Shown here piece by piece: positions 33,687-43,935 of a stretch of DNA of 64,000 bases. The stretch's first letter is position 1. Every line of letters starts with the position of its first letter. The DNA comes from an uncultured Alphaproteobacteria bacterium (GTDB lineage Bacteria; Pseudomonadota; Alphaproteobacteria; Rhodobacterales; Rhodobacteraceae). A model generated the notes under the pieces. It saw only the letters and a list, made by a program, of their open reading frames with translations, searched no databases and was not told where the DNA came from. The stretch is taken from the NCBI GenBank assembly GCA_913031285.1, contig CAJWEI010000007.1, positions 1 through 64,000 of the forward strand, in the 5' to 3' direction. A program made the translations under genes and the position numbers.

Positions 33687-34580
33687 TCAAGCCTTCTTCT
33701 CAAAAACACCTGACGCCATTAAAACGCCGCAAGCGACAAGAACTATTCCAAGAGTTTTTATTATTGTAACCGCTTCATGAAGAAATATTATGCCACCAAG
33801 TAGTGCGAAAATAGGCGTTAATGCTCCGAATGCTCCAGCCTGAGCGCTACCAATCTGACGAACTGCGATTGAGTAAAGCAGCAGCGCTACTACCGCGTTT
33901 AAAACACCCTGTAAAATCGACATTTGCACTATTTGAGAAAGGCTTGCCTCGGAAAAGCTTATATTTCCCGAAAGAATGAGAAATGGCACAAATGTCAATG
34001 TACCCCAGAATAAACCTATTACTAATCCGTGGATCGGACTCAGACCACTTTGGCGGAAATATATGGTATAAACAGAAAACGAGCCTGCCCCAAGGAGAAA
34101 TAATAGGTGGCCTTTCCAAGCTTCTGGTTGAGAGCCGCTAATCATTTGCCATAATCCGACCATCAATGCCCCAGATAAAATAAGTGCCAATCCTGCTAGT
34201 CTGATCCGTGTCACAACTTCGCCAAGTATCAACCAAGAAAATAATGCCGTCCAAAATGGAAGCATGCCAGGGGCAATGGCACCCGCATCTGAGGCTGATG
34301 CGTAGAATAAGCCTAGAGATATCGCATATGGAAAAACAGCACTGCTGCCAACTGTCAGCATAAATATACCGACCAAGCCCTGACCACGAACTACTACACC
34401 AAACTTCAGCATAAACGGAATAGTAATTAAAGTTGCGGTTAAGAGGCGGAGCAACATAACTTCTTCAACCGAAAAATTACCACTCACGCCCCAGCGAGTA
34501 CCTAGAAGAAATACGGCCCATAAGGTTACCGCAAAAAGCACGGATGCAATTCCCACATTTTGCGAGGAAAGGAGTTTCAA
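33687..34580 (-). CDS. EamA-family (drug/metabolite) transporter
   Basis: This 297-residue protein has ten hydrophobic segments in two EamA repeats, with the family features SWLILGEVVTRIRLAGLALILSGAL ending repeat 1 (about 115-140) and LGGIIFLHEAVTIIKTLGIVLVACG ending repeat 2. The TTG start is preceded by GAAGG. The family exports or exchanges metabolites, amino acids or nucleotides. Specificity cannot be inferred. It stands alone in a gene-poor area downstream of the hydroxylase operon on the opposite strand. Confidence 0.85.
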   Translation of the reverse strand: MKLLSSQNVGIASVLFAVTLWAVFLLGTRWGVSGNFSVEEVMLLRLLTATLITIPFMLKFGVVVRGQGLVGIFMLTVGSSAVFPYAISLGLFYASASDAGAIAPGMLPFWTALFSWLILGEVVTRIRLAGLALILSGALMVGLWQMISGSQPEAWKGHLLFLLGAGSFSVYTIYFRQSGLSPIHGLVIGLFWGTLTFVPFLILSGNISFSEASLSQIVQMSILQGVLNAVVALLLYSIAVRQIGSAQAGAFGALTPIFALLGGIIFLHEAVTIIKTLGIVLVACGVLMASGVFEKKA

Positions 34581-35427
34581 AATTTATGAACCTTCTTTGA
34601 ATGATATCATAAGCCAAATGCATGTCGCACGTTTAAGCTAATCAGTACAAGTAATAGTGAATTAAGAAACATTAAACCTAATGGTTGCTGTGAAGAGATT
34701 GGTAACTGGAATCTTGAAGACGTTTTACAAATAATGGTAACGTGCAAAAATCAGCAAAATCTGATTTAAAGCCTTTAGATCAAGCCAAGTCGCAAGTCTG
34801 AACTAAATTTTTATCAAGCCGGCGCTCGACAGATCCTGAATATCAACCTCTGAGCTTGCTAATTGCCATCATCCAGCGCTCTGCATTCCCAGTATTATAG
34901 ACTATCATTGCTTTAATTGAGCCTTCTAAATGGAAATACATATCCGCTTAGATTTTTCATGGTCCAGAGGAATTGTACTTCATTAAAGCCTCCAAAACCT
35001 TTTCCCAAGATCAAGACTAAAGCCTACAGTTAGGCTCATAAAAATCAGATTTTATCCAACTAAGCAAAACCACTATTTTTTTCGTAATGATCAAAGTGAT
35101 TATTATCAAAACTCTAAAAAATCAAACAATACGCGTTATGTGCCATAAATATATCTTAAAATTGTTATCCATTTTTAAAAACACAATTGCAGCTAATATA
35201 AGGATTACTCTTTTTGAATAATTTACTAAAGAATCTTTCAGCAAAAGTCTTGAATTAATAGTTTCAGTGCTGGGGTTCGTAATTGCTAAAGGGTCTATCA
35301 CCAGACGATATACTAGATCGGCTCATGAATTGCTCTGTTCATAATATTCAATTCTACTGGTTAGGATCCGCGCATTTAGATTGATAAATGAGTATATAAG
35401 CAGGCTTAGTATCATAATTTCACTTTT
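34581..35427. other. Long AT-rich non-coding stretch
   Basis: About 850 bases with stops in all frames and no convincing ORF, hairpin-plus-U-run or repeat. It is one of the emptiest stretches of the window. Confidence 0.45.
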
Positions 35428-36603
35428 TTAGTCATCTGGATTTGCGTCACGGCGTAGCCATGTAATCACTAAATAGAAGAAGCCTATACCAATCATAAAA
35501 ATTGGCAGCCCAAGCCGAATGTTTATATCAAGCAAAATGCCTGCAATACTTGGCCCCATTAGATTGGCAAGTTCAAAAATGATAACAAAACCAGCATTTG
35601 CTGCGACGATTTCACCACCAGTGAACCGTTTTGAAAGCATCGCAAGTCCGATTGAATACAACCCGTAAACAAGACCAGCTCCAAAAAATGCAATGCTCAT
35701 AGCGATGATCACAGAACCAAGGAAAAATGGAATTAGGCTACACAAGGCGAGCCCTGTGCTTGCAATAATCATGCTGACTTTGCGCAGGCCATACCGGTCG
35801 GCCATAATGGCGATTGGGTATTGTAATAGCATTGTCCCAAGTGCCATTGCCGGGACGAGCGTCAGTTCCAAAACAGGCGCAGCCTCAGGTGTACGAGCGA
35901 CCATCGCAGGCACAAGGCTGATCAAGGCGAGATCAACTCCGCCAGCAACGATGCAGGCAGAGGCGACAGTTGGCGCCCTACGTATTAACAATAGGGGCGA
36001 TCCACCTCCAGTAAATTGTGTCTTTGGTTCGGAATCACGAAGAGTATAAATTGGTAAAGCGGCTATTAATAAAAAGAAACCAATCAGGTAAAAAGGCGTT
36101 AAAGTGGCGAATCCAAATAGCCAGATAACGAGGGGTCCGACTGCAAAGCCAGCAGAAATAGCAGTTGCATAGATCGCCATGACCCGCGTGCGTCCATGGT
36201 CAGAAACTATAGTTGCAAGCCATGCTTCGGTGAGAACCCAATGCAGGCCAAGTCCGAGTCCGCCCAGAAAACGGATTAACAACCAAACTACATAGTTTTC
36301 AGTGTAGCGAAACAACACAGTCATAATCGCAGCCAGCACTAGTCCAAAGTTTATTGTAACAACATAACCATATTTTTGCGCTAACCGAGGTGAAAAATAG
36401 GCGCTGCAAACGATGCCAAGTGCGGCGGTGCCACTGACGATACCAATCTTCTGGAATGAAATGTCTAAGGCTTCCATCCATAAAGCAATTAACGGCAGAT
36501 AGCCGCCAAATGCTGCGCCAAGTGCTATTGCGGATAGCGAAATCATCGCCATACCAGGCGCATTGGTCATGGAACCTAAAGAATTTCTTGATTTTCGAAG
36601 CAT
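35428..36603 (-). CDS. Major facilitator superfamily transporter (YcaD-like)
   Basis: This 391-residue membrane protein has twelve predicted helices. Helices 4-5 carry the N-half signature LLIRFLGGLGLGLHWVLTEAWL (about 105), and the A-loop area DHGRTRVMAIYA is visible. The C-half starts at about 215. Sequence character resembles the YcaD/UhpC-like group with unassigned substrates. It is transcribed toward the EamA gene but separated from it by about 850 bases. Start from the ATG at 36603; an internal Met at residue 12 is possible. Confidence 0.85.
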   Translation of the reverse strand: MLRKSRNSLGSMTNAPGMAMISLSAIALGAAFGGYLPLIALWMEALDISFQKIGIVSGTAALGIVCSAYFSPRLAQKYGYVVTINFGLVLAAIMTVLFRYTENYVVWLLIRFLGGLGLGLHWVLTEAWLATIVSDHGRTRVMAIYATAISAGFAVGPLVIWLFGFATLTPFYLIGFFLLIAALPIYTLRDSEPKTQFTGGGSPLLLIRRAPTVASACIVAGGVDLALISLVPAMVARTPEAAPVLELTLVPAMALGTMLLQYPIAIMADRYGLRKVSMIIASTGLALCSLIPFFLGSVIIAMSIAFFGAGLVYGLYSIGLAMLSKRFTGGEIVAANAGFVIIFELANLMGPSIAGILLDINIRLGLPIFMIGIGFFYLVITWLRRDANPDD

Positions 36604-36791
36604 TCAATACTCATTAAACAATAAGGCTTCAGGTTGCATAGATGTATAGATTGGTAAATGGCAAAACATCATTGAGCACATTGTACTTTTTAATTTGACC
36701 AAAAAAGGTAATGCCAAGATAAAGCACCGCAGCATCAGATCAATACGTTATGGAAGTCTACACACTCGATATTAGTGGTTTAAGTGAAGCA

Positions 36792-37835
36792 TCAAATACA
36801 TTGATTTTTTTGAGGTTCACCTGCGATGTAGCGGCGGACATCTTCTGCAGCTTGCTCAGCCGCATAGGTTACGGTCCGCATAGAGGCTCCTGCAATATGG
36901 GGAGTCAAGGTTACGTTAGGTAGTTTCAAGAGTTGCCAATCCTTAGGTGGCGGCTCGACTGCAAAGGTCTCCAGCATAGCCTGCCCTATTTGCCCAGTTG
37001 TCAAAGCCTCATAAAGTGCATCATAGTCACACAATGGACCTCGCGCAGTATTAACAAATATGCTGTTTGATTTCATTTTAGCAAATGCCTCGGCGTTCAT
37101 CATGCCTTTAGTCTCTTCAGTCACACGCGGGTGCAGTGATAAAACGTCAGATTGTTGCAAAATTTCTTCAAAAGAAACCATTTCGATTCCCTCCTTGACA
37201 TCCTCTGATGAGAGCTGGACGTAAGGGTCGTTCACCAAGATGCGGCAGCCGAAGGCCTTTAGTAATTTTACCAACAGCACACCCACTTTGCCGTAACCTA
37301 TTACTCCAACAGTCATCTCATTAAGTTCCCGACCAGCATTATCTGCGCGATAGAGATCTCCACGATAAACGCCTTGGCGCAGAGCCTCATGACCAGAACG
37401 GATGTTTCGGCTTTCAGCGAGAATCGCGCCAATTGTGAACTCTGCAACCGCACTTGCGTTCCGCCCCGGCGTATTTACCACCATCACCCCGTGATCCTTA
37501 GCTGCATTCATATCAATGGAGACTGGGCCACCCCGTGAAACGGCTAGCATTTTAAGGTTGGGGAGTTGTTCGAACATAGCACGCGACATAGGTGCTAGAT
37601 GAGTTATAAAGATCTCTGCATTGCCAACGAAGTCAACCACCTCATCTGCATTTCCGAAGTATTCTTTCAAACCGTCCATTCCTTTCACTGCATAGCCGTG
37701 CTCTAAATCCTCATCAGGCCAATTATCCTGCTGCTTGCGGATGTAATGGTCGGGGCCGATGGACTCTATTAGCTTTTCCTCAAAAACGTCAGGCAGCATG
37801 AAGTTGTCCCCAATAATCGCTATTTGTCGCCTCAT
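36792..37835 (-). CDS. D-2-hydroxyacid dehydrogenase (phosphoglycerate dehydrogenase-like)
   Basis: This 347-residue NAD-dependent enzyme shows the Rossmann motif TVGVIGYGKVGVLLVKLL (about 173) and catalytic residues Arg in FVNTARGPL (about 260), Glu in LETFAVEPPP (about 289) and His in LTPHIAGAS (about 313). It should interconvert a 2-hydroxy acid and a 2-keto acid in the cytoplasm. It is the last gene of the ribose-type ABC operon and overlaps the second permease by four bases, which points to a pathway intermediate such as a glycerate- or lactate-like acid rather than serine synthesis. Confidence 0.85.
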   Translation of the reverse strand: MRRQIAIIGDNFMLPDVFEEKLIESIGPDHYIRKQQDNWPDEDLEHGYAVKGMDGLKEYFGNADEVVDFVGNAEIFITHLAPMSRAMFEQLPNLKMLAVSRGGPVSIDMNAAKDHGVMVVNTPGRNASAVAEFTIGAILAESRNIRSGHEALRQGVYRGDLYRADNAGRELNEMTVGVIGYGKVGVLLVKLLKAFGCRILVNDPYVQLSSEDVKEGIEMVSFEEILQQSDVLSLHPRVTEETKGMMNAEAFAKMKSNSIFVNTARGPLCDYDALYEALTTGQIGQAMLETFAVEPPPKDWQLLKLPNVTLTPHIAGASMRTVTYAAEQAAEDVRRYIAGEPQKNQCI

Positions 37836-38788
37836 GTTTGCCCCTTTCGCAAACTGGTCAACCGTCTCTGTCCAATCGCAAAGGCTAGGGCTAGTACCAG
37901 TATTACGCCGGATAGGGCGTCTTTGGTATTGAAGTTCAGCCCCATCAGGTTCAGACCGTTTGCCAGAATTCCAAGAAACAATACTCCAACCAGCGTTCCC
38001 ATGACGTTTGGTCGACCTCTTGGATGCATCGAAGCACCAATGAAAACCGCCGCAATCGCATCCAAAAGATATGAGAATCCAGACAGCGGTGTGAACATAC
38101 GAATATTCGCAGATGCGATCAGACCACCAATTGCGCAGGTCGCCCCCGCAATTATGAAACTTGCAAAAATGATCTTCTTGACCTCAACACCAGCAATCAG
38201 TGCGGCTGTGGGTTGAAGTCCTATTGCGTGGATGCGCTTGCCAAGGATTGAGCGTTCCAAAAAGATGAAATAAAGGATTAAGACAAAACCTGCGATCAGC
38301 ACCTCAGTCGGCACACCTCCAAAGTCCCCGACTGCAAGGTCGCGGTACTCCTGTGGCATACGGCGGTGAGAGATTGGCCCGCCCCCGTTGGTAAAGATCC
38401 GCTGCACTGAAGATCCAATGAAGAAAGTACCGAGCGTAGCCATGAATGCGCTCACATTAAGCCAAACAATCAGAACTGCGTTTAGCAGTCCAATCAGGCA
38501 GCCACCAACAATCCCAGCTAGGATGGCCACATACCAAGCTGCGTCGTATTCTTTTAGCGCAACGACCGCGAAGGCAGCCCCAAAATCGAGAGCTATACCG
38601 ACAGAAAGATCAATTCCCCCCATTGCCACCACCAGTGTCATTCCCAGCGCTACGATCAAGAGGATTGCTGAGCCTTCCAAAATATTCATTTGATTACCAG
38701 CGCTCAAAAAAACAGGGTTCCAAAATGAGAAAAAAACGATGCATGCAGCTATGACTAATAGAAAGCTATAGCGTAGAAGCCATTTCAT
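37832..38788 (-). CDS. Ribose-type ABC permease (RbsC-like), second
   Basis: From the ATG at 38788 (GGGAGG upstream, sharing bases with the previous stop) the protein has 318 residues. The longer frame overlaps the first permease and is rejected. It has eight to ten hydrophobic helices and the family segments ALGMTLVVAMGGIDLSVGIAL (about 50) and FTPLSGFSYLLDAIAAVFIGASMHPRGR (about 235). It forms a CUT2 membrane channel with the permease at 38788-39756. Confidence 0.88.
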   Translation of the reverse strand: MKWLLRYSFLLVIAACIVFFSFWNPVFLSAGNQMNILEGSAILLIVALGMTLVVAMGGIDLSVGIALDFGAAFAVVALKEYDAAWYVAILAGIVGGCLIGLLNAVLIVWLNVSAFMATLGTFFIGSSVQRIFTNGGGPISHRRMPQEYRDLAVGDFGGVPTEVLIAGFVLILYFIFLERSILGKRIHAIGLQPTAALIAGVEVKKIIFASFIIAGATCAIGGLIASANIRMFTPLSGFSYLLDAIAAVFIGASMHPRGRPNVMGTLVGVLFLGILANGLNLMGLNFNTKDALSGVILVLALAFAIGQRRLTSLRKGQT

Positions 38789-39756
38789 CAGTACCTCCCT
38801 CTCGTTGTCGCCGCTGCAGAGGCGACAACGATCAAGATCAGAGCGCCTTTTATACAACCTGTCCAGAAAACGTTTACGCCAATAGATTTGAAACCAACTG
38901 ACAGCATTGCCACTAGAACGGCACCAAGAGCTGCGCCCCAGACTGTGACCTTGCGTCGTGGGGAAAATGCAGCGCCAAGGAAAGTTGCCAGCACCATCTC
39001 CAGCAGTAGGTTCTCCTCAGTGCCAGGAGAGGACCCCGAACCCCGGGCCAATACGAACATTGAGGCAAGAAAGCCCGTAAACGCGGCTAGTAAAAAAGAT
39101 ATCGCTTGATAACGTTTTGTTGAGATTCCAGAGATGTCGGCCGCTTCACGTCCACCGCCCGTCGCCTGTGCTTGCATACCCCAGCGTGTTTGGTGCATCA
39201 AGAACCAATAGATTAACGTCAACAAGCCCGCAGCAACGACACCTGCGGAAAGGCCAATGACAGTTCCGTCACGTAAAAAGACGATGAACGGATCGGTAAC
39301 ATTGATCCGTTTGGACTGGGTGATCATCTTTGTGATTCCCACGACCGCCACCGAGCTTGCTAGTGTGGCTAAGAGAGGAGTCATCCGAATCATTACCACG
39401 AGAAAGGCATTCAAAGCGCCAACTGTAATTGCTGCTAACAGGGCAAAGGCTAAAGCTATTGGCAGGGCCGTCCCATGATTTGTTACTTGATCTGCGATAA
39501 TGGCGGCTGCGATTATAGCAGCGGCTGGAATCGATAGATCGATCCCTCCAGAGACCACATCATCTCCGCCAGTTATAATCACAACTGCTAGTCCAAGGCT
39601 GACCACGACCGTCGGCACGGCTTGTTTCAGCATTAAGTCAATGGTGAATGGAGTGAAAAGAGTTGGTGCCTCAATCCCTAGAAAGATGAACATCAACGCA
39701 AATACTGCCACCGGCACCCACTCTAAAAGCTTGCGAACGAACTGGATCGCAATCAT
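38788..39756 (-). CDS. Ribose-type ABC permease (RbsC-like), first
   Basis: This 322-residue CUT2 permease has the motif VIITGGDDVVSGGIDLSIPAAAI (about 60), where the common form is GGIDLSVG. The C-terminal family segment NLLLEMVLATFLGAAFSPRRKVTVWGA lies near 245. Its start overlaps the ATPase stop (ATGA). Two different permease genes in one CUT2 operon indicate a heteromeric channel, as in LsrCD-type systems. Confidence 0.88.
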   Translation of the reverse strand: MIAIQFVRKLLEWVPVAVFALMFIFLGIEAPTLFTPFTIDLMLKQAVPTVVVSLGLAVVIITGGDDVVSGGIDLSIPAAAIIAAAIIADQVTNHGTALPIALAFALLAAITVGALNAFLVVMIRMTPLLATLASSVAVVGITKMITQSKRINVTDPFIVFLRDGTVIGLSAGVVAAGLLTLIYWFLMHQTRWGMQAQATGGGREAADISGISTKRYQAISFLLAAFTGFLASMFVLARGSGSSPGTEENLLLEMVLATFLGAAFSPRRKVTVWGAALGAVLVAMLSVGFKSIGVNVFWTGCIKGALILIVVASAAATTRGRY

Positions 39757-41261
39757 TCAATCGCCCCCGAACTCCCACCAGTGGTTAGTGCTACAAGGCT
39801 ATCAACGTTCACATCCTTCGCATCATGTGACGCTGCTAAGAATCCACGCTGCAAAACCATGATCCTGTCAGATAGCCCAAGCAACTCTAATGGATCACCA
39901 GAAGACACTATCACTGCAGAGCCTTGCGCAGCAAGTTCTCGGATCAAGGCATAGATTTCGACTTTAGCACCAACATCTACTCCAACCGTTGGCTCGTCTA
40001 GAATAAAAAGGTCACCACCCTTTGCTAGCCACCTGCCAAGTACTACTTTTTGCTGATTGCCACCAGATAACAGCCGAGGGATCATCGTCACATTACGGGG
40101 ACGTAAGTCAAGTTGATTAGCCATAGCTTCAGCCCGGTTTTTTGCGACTCCACGCTTTTCCATTAAGACGGTTGAGACTTCTTCCAAAGAAGCAAGGTTA
40201 ATGTTGTCTATCACTGGTTGATCTAGTACCAAACCATCATGCCGACGATCGCGCGGAACAAGTGCCACCCCGGCTTTGACAGCCTTTGCTGGCCGCTTGG
40301 GATTGTACGCTTCCGCTTTTAAGGTCATAGAACCGCTGGTTACAGGAAGAAGACCATAAATCGTATCGATGAGCTCTTCACGTCCCGAACCTACTAGTCC
40401 AGCAATGCCAAGCACTTCTCCGGCTGCAACATCAAAATTTACTTGCGAGAAACCCATGCCTGATAACTCTCTCGCTTCAAACAATTTTTTGTTTGAAGTA
40501 TTTTCTTTTTTGGGAAACATCTCAGCGATTTCGCGGCCTACCATAGCTGAGATCATCGGATCCGTGATCTGGTCTGAGACCTCATTAAAAACCTTTACAG
40601 CTTTCCCATTTCGGAGCACTGTCACACGGTCACTTATATGAGTGATTTCTCTCAGATAATGCGAGACATAGATCATCGCTATGCCCTTTGACTTTAAACC
40701 ACCAATTGCAGCGAACAGCCTATCAACTTCGTCGCTTGCAAGAGGCGCAGTGGGTTCATCAAACACCACCAGCGTTGCTCGACCATCGATCAGAGCACGA
40801 GAGATCTGAACGAGCTTCCGTTCTGCCGTACCAAGGTCTCGAATTAGTGTACGAGGAGAGATGTCCGCATTCAAAGTTTCCCTTAAAAAATCTTCAGTCC
40901 GAGCGTTCATTGTACTCTTGTCGAGGCCAAAACGGCCGGAGATTTCCTGCCCCATGAATACACTCTCTGCCACTGTGAAATGGGGTACAAGATGTAGTTC
41001 TTGGTGAATAAAGCGAACGCCAGCAGTATGCACCAAATTGGGTGTTAGAGTAGAAATATGCTTCTCATCACCCAGCGATACCACCCCTTCATCTGGGGCG
41101 TACACTCCAGCAAGCACTTTGATCAAGGTAGACTTGCCCGCTCCGTTCTCGCCTACAAGCCCATGTACTTCCCCTGGCAGTACGGTCAACATTGCCTTAT
41201 CCAAGGCTTTCACCCCCGGAAATGTCACACTTATGCCTGCCATATCGAGAATAGGCGTCAA
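39753..41261 (-). CDS. Ribose-type ABC ATPase with two nucleotide-binding domains (RbsA-like)
   Basis: This 502-residue duplicated ATPase has an N-terminal domain with GENGAGKSTLIKVLAGVY (Walker A, about 37), DLGTAERKLVQISRALI (degenerate signature), VVFDEPTAPL and YVSHYLREI. The C-terminal domain has the usual degenerate P-loop region GLVGSGREELIDTIYG (about 290), the intact signature LLSGGNQQKVVLGRWL (about 398) and LFILDEPTVGVD. It energises import of the locus's sugar through the two permeases. A hairpin separates it from the upstream binding-protein gene. Confidence 0.9.
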   Translation of the reverse strand: MTPILDMAGISVTFPGVKALDKAMLTVLPGEVHGLVGENGAGKSTLIKVLAGVYAPDEGVVSLGDEKHISTLTPNLVHTAGVRFIHQELHLVPHFTVAESVFMGQEISGRFGLDKSTMNARTEDFLRETLNADISPRTLIRDLGTAERKLVQISRALIDGRATLVVFDEPTAPLASDEVDRLFAAIGGLKSKGIAMIYVSHYLREITHISDRVTVLRNGKAVKVFNEVSDQITDPMISAMVGREIAEMFPKKENTSNKKLFEARELSGMGFSQVNFDVAAGEVLGIAGLVGSGREELIDTIYGLLPVTSGSMTLKAEAYNPKRPAKAVKAGVALVPRDRRHDGLVLDQPVIDNINLASLEEVSTVLMEKRGVAKNRAEAMANQLDLRPRNVTMIPRLLSGGNQQKVVLGRWLAKGGDLFILDEPTVGVDVGAKVEIYALIRELAAQGSAVIVSSGDPLELLGLSDRIMVLQRGFLAASHDAKDVNVDSLVALTTGGSSGAIE

Positions 41262-41292
41262 TTGAGTCGTCCGATTTTTAATTTTTAATAGT

Positions 41293-41319
41293 AAGGGCCC
41301 AACGTGTAGTCGGGTCCTT
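41293..41319 (-). terminator. Stem-loop between binding-protein and ATPase genes
   Basis: AAGGGCCC and GGGTCCTT form an 8-bp stem with one G-U pair around an 11-base loop, in the 80-base gap between the binding-protein stop and the ATPase start. No long U-run follows on the minus strand, so a transcript-stabilising or attenuating role is more likely than full termination. Confidence 0.5.
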
Positions 41320-41340
41320 GCATATTAATTTCGATGGGAA

Positions 41341-42315
41341 TTAGTCCAGTGTGCCGTAGCCAAGTGACTTGTAGGCTGCCTTAGCCTCGGCCTGACCATT
41401 TACTGGATATACATCCACGTAAGTCTGCGGCAGCAGTTTTTCACCCGCGAAGTGACGAGCCACATTCATGGCGCTAGTAGATCCAATAAGATTTGGTTGT
41501 TGGGCGACATTTGCAACAAACGGCGATCCGTCTTCAGCCATGATTTCTAGAGTATCAGGGCCACCGTCTAAAGCAGTTACTAAAATATCACTGCGGCCAG
41601 CTTCTTCTAAAGCTTGCACCACGCCGATGGCAGGCTGGTCCCAACAGCCGACATGGATTGCATCAAGTGTACCCTCTGGGTATTGGCTAAGAAGATCAAG
41701 AGTCTTTTTCCGCGCGTCTTCGGGTGCATTGGCGAATTCTTCAGCAAGTTCTGGCTGTACGATTTCAATATTAGGATAATCTTGCAATACGTATTTCCAA
41801 AGACCCGCCCGAATTCCACAGATCCTCAATGCGCCCTCAAAGGCGTTAAATACTGCTACTTTACCCTCGCCGCCAATGGCGTCAGCCATGTAGCGCCCAA
41901 TGGTCGTACCCATGTAATAGTTGTCTGATGTAGTATTATTTACTCCGTGGGGCGAAGGATGGTCGACTGTGAACACCGGGATCCCAGCATTTTTCAGCGC
42001 CTCAAATTTCGGCTCCACTGCACCATCACCAAGGATTGATATTACCGCGTCCACTTTATTAGCCAATAGCACGTCATGGTTATCTGCATGGACTTGGTTG
42101 TCGCGACCGCCATCGACTGGAACAACTTCTCCACCTAGTTTTTCCACAGTACTCGTGGCCCCGTTGAAAGCCTCACGGTCCCAAAAATGCTGTGTTCCAA
42201 CAACGGCAACACCAATCCTTTTACCCGCAAGTGATAGATGACCATCGGCCATTAAGCTCGTCGCTACGAAGGCAGCTGCAAGAGTAATTGTGCTTGTTAA
42301 AATTGATAATCTCAT
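41341..42315 (-). CDS. Ribose-type ABC substrate-binding protein
   Basis: This 324-residue periplasmic protein has a signal peptide (SILTSTITLAAAFVATSLMADG, cleavage near residue 23). Peripla_BP_4 family marks are KRIGVAVVGTQHFWDREAF (about 33), VDAVISILGDGA (about 90), VFTVDHPSP (about 115) and ILVTALDGGPDTLEIM (about 240). GGGAGG precedes the ATG. It captures the sugar for the CUT2 transporter. The ligand may be a short-chain sugar, polyol or lactone. AI-2-type LsrB proteins belong to the same family, but no lsrFG genes are here. Confidence 0.88.
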   Translation of the reverse strand: MRLSILTSTITLAAAFVATSLMADGHLSLAGKRIGVAVVGTQHFWDREAFNGATSTVEKLGGEVVPVDGGRDNQVHADNHDVLLANKVDAVISILGDGAVEPKFEALKNAGIPVFTVDHPSPHGVNNTTSDNYYMGTTIGRYMADAIGGEGKVAVFNAFEGALRICGIRAGLWKYVLQDYPNIEIVQPELAEEFANAPEDARKKTLDLLSQYPEGTLDAIHVGCWDQPAIGVVQALEEAGRSDILVTALDGGPDTLEIMAEDGSPFVANVAQQPNLIGSTSAMNVARHFAGEKLLPQTYVDVYPVNGQAEAKAAYKSLGYGTLD

Positions 42316-42445
42316 CTTTTCCTCCCATTTGTTAATTGGGCTTTGCCCAAGAGTTTGCGTTTATTTCTACGCACGCTTGATTTACTCAAGTTTAATTTAC
42401 TTATGTGCGTTTAGGTGTCATATGTCAATCATACGAGGACTTAAA
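42316..42445. promoter_or_regulatory. Divergent promoter with CATATG-centred operator candidate
   Basis: This spacer separates the divergent binding-protein and FGGY kinase genes. TGTCATATGTCAAT (CATATG at 42419-42424) matches two copies before the aldolase/dehydrogenase gene at 48547. An inverted repeat ACGCAC ... GTGCGT (about 42370-42410) enclosing CTTGA-TTTAC-TCAAG is also present and could bind the SorC-type regulator. Confidence 0.5.
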
Positions 42446-43915
42446 ATGACACAACACTACTCTATTGGCTTAGATATCGGAACTTCTGTGATCAAAGCAG
42501 CAGCTTTCTCCCAGACGGGAACTCTGATCAAAATGGTATCTGAGCCAGCGCCTAAATCAAAGATAGCTGGACGTGCTTCGCAAGACATGAACGCAATTTG
42601 GGATATCACGAAGCGGCTCCTTTCGCTATTAGTAGAGAAGCTTGTCAACATTGCCCCACTTTCAATTGGTGTCTGCGGACAAGGCGATGGACTCTGGATG
42701 CTCGACGACATGGGAGATCCTCTCAACGAAGCATTTTTGTGGAACGACTCGCATGCTCAGGGGCCAGTCGATTCATGGGCCTCCTCAAAAGCTGCAGGTA
42801 CCGCAAGTGCAAAATGTGGAACAGAGCTTTGGGCAGGCACCAGCGCTGCACTATACAAACAAATGCAAATAGATACTCCAGAAATAGCCGCTAAGGTTGC
42901 AACCATCCTACATGCCAAGGATTGGATTAATTTCAAACTCACTGGCAGTCTAGCCACAGATTTCTCAGATGCGACTATTCCATTTTTTGATCTGACTCTA
43001 ATGGATTATGCCTCTGAGAGCTTCAAACAACTGGGCGTGGAAGCGTTGCAGGACGCAGTCCTGCCACCGCAACTCAGCGCATCTAAACTTGGCTCACTTC
43101 TCAAAGAAGTAGCTCACAACGTGGGCTTGCCAGCCGGGTTACCTGTGGCAGTTGGCTCAATTGATGTAGGAGCGATGCATGTAGGGCTGGGGCTGAACGC
43201 TCCTGGCGATGTGCTCTTGATCCTTGGCACAACAGCCGTAGTCGGCGTGGTCACGGATGCCACCCCACCAACACCCCCAATTATTGGAGCGACACTTGTC
43301 CATCCGATGCCAGGCCGCTTCATTCGCGCTCTCGCACCGCTCAATGGCGCTTCCGCTTTGGACTGGGCGCAAACTGCACTAGGCGGAGGCACAGCGCTTG
43401 AAAAACTGCTAGACGAAGCTGCCAAATCCAAAATAGGCGCGGGCAATGTTTTGTTCTTGCCCCATTTAGATGGAGAACGTGCTCCTTTTGTTGCTCCAAG
43501 GGCGAGTGGTGTTTTCACCGGCCTGACCTCAAACACGCGCCGCGGCGATATGATCCGGGCGGTGCTAGAAGGAGTGGCCTTTTCGATGCGGCATTGCATA
43601 ATGGTTGCAGGCGTTTCAATGCCAGAACGCGTAACCTTAACAGGGGGTGGTGCCAAATCTCCACTATGGAGGCAGATCTTAGCAGATGTAATTGGCTGCT
43701 CTGTTACGGTCGACGACTCAGCTGACCATGGACTTTGGGGCGCAGCTCTCCTTGGGATGGCAGCCGCTAATCAGCTCCCGTCCCCAGAGTTAAAGCGAAA
43801 CTCAAGCAAACAAAGTTATACCCCAGATCCAAATGCACGGGTTCTTTATGATATATATTTCCAGAAGTACTGTGACGCTGAGACTGCCATGGCAAGTACA
43901 TTCAAGAATGATTAA
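42446..43915 (+). CDS. FGGY-family carbohydrate kinase
   Basis: The protein has 489 residues from the ATG at 42446 (GAGG upstream); the 52-residue upstream extension is rejected. N-terminal YSIGLDIGTSVIKAAAFSQTG (phosphate loop), SIDVGAMHVGLGLNAPGD (about 238), LPHLDGERAPFVAPRASG (about 345) and VTLTGGGAKSPLWRQIL (about 405) mark a complete FGGY kinase. Xylulokinase, LsrK-like or polyol kinase activity is possible. It is divergent from the transporter operon and followed by a PfkB kinase, so the locus has two sugar kinases. Confidence 0.87.
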   Translation: MTQHYSIGLDIGTSVIKAAAFSQTGTLIKMVSEPAPKSKIAGRASQDMNAIWDITKRLLSLLVEKLVNIAPLSIGVCGQGDGLWMLDDMGDPLNEAFLWNDSHAQGPVDSWASSKAAGTASAKCGTELWAGTSAALYKQMQIDTPEIAAKVATILHAKDWINFKLTGSLATDFSDATIPFFDLTLMDYASESFKQLGVEALQDAVLPPQLSASKLGSLLKEVAHNVGLPAGLPVAVGSIDVGAMHVGLGLNAPGDVLLILGTTAVVGVVTDATPPTPPIIGATLVHPMPGRFIRALAPLNGASALDWAQTALGGGTALEKLLDEAAKSKIGAGNVLFLPHLDGERAPFVAPRASGVFTGLTSNTRRGDMIRAVLEGVAFSMRHCIMVAGVSMPERVTLTGGGAKSPLWRQILADVIGCSVTVDDSADHGLWGAALLGMAAANQLPSPELKRNSSKQSYTPDPNARVLYDIYFQKYCDAETAMASTFKND

Positions 43916-43935
43916 TAACTGAGTGGGAGAGAATA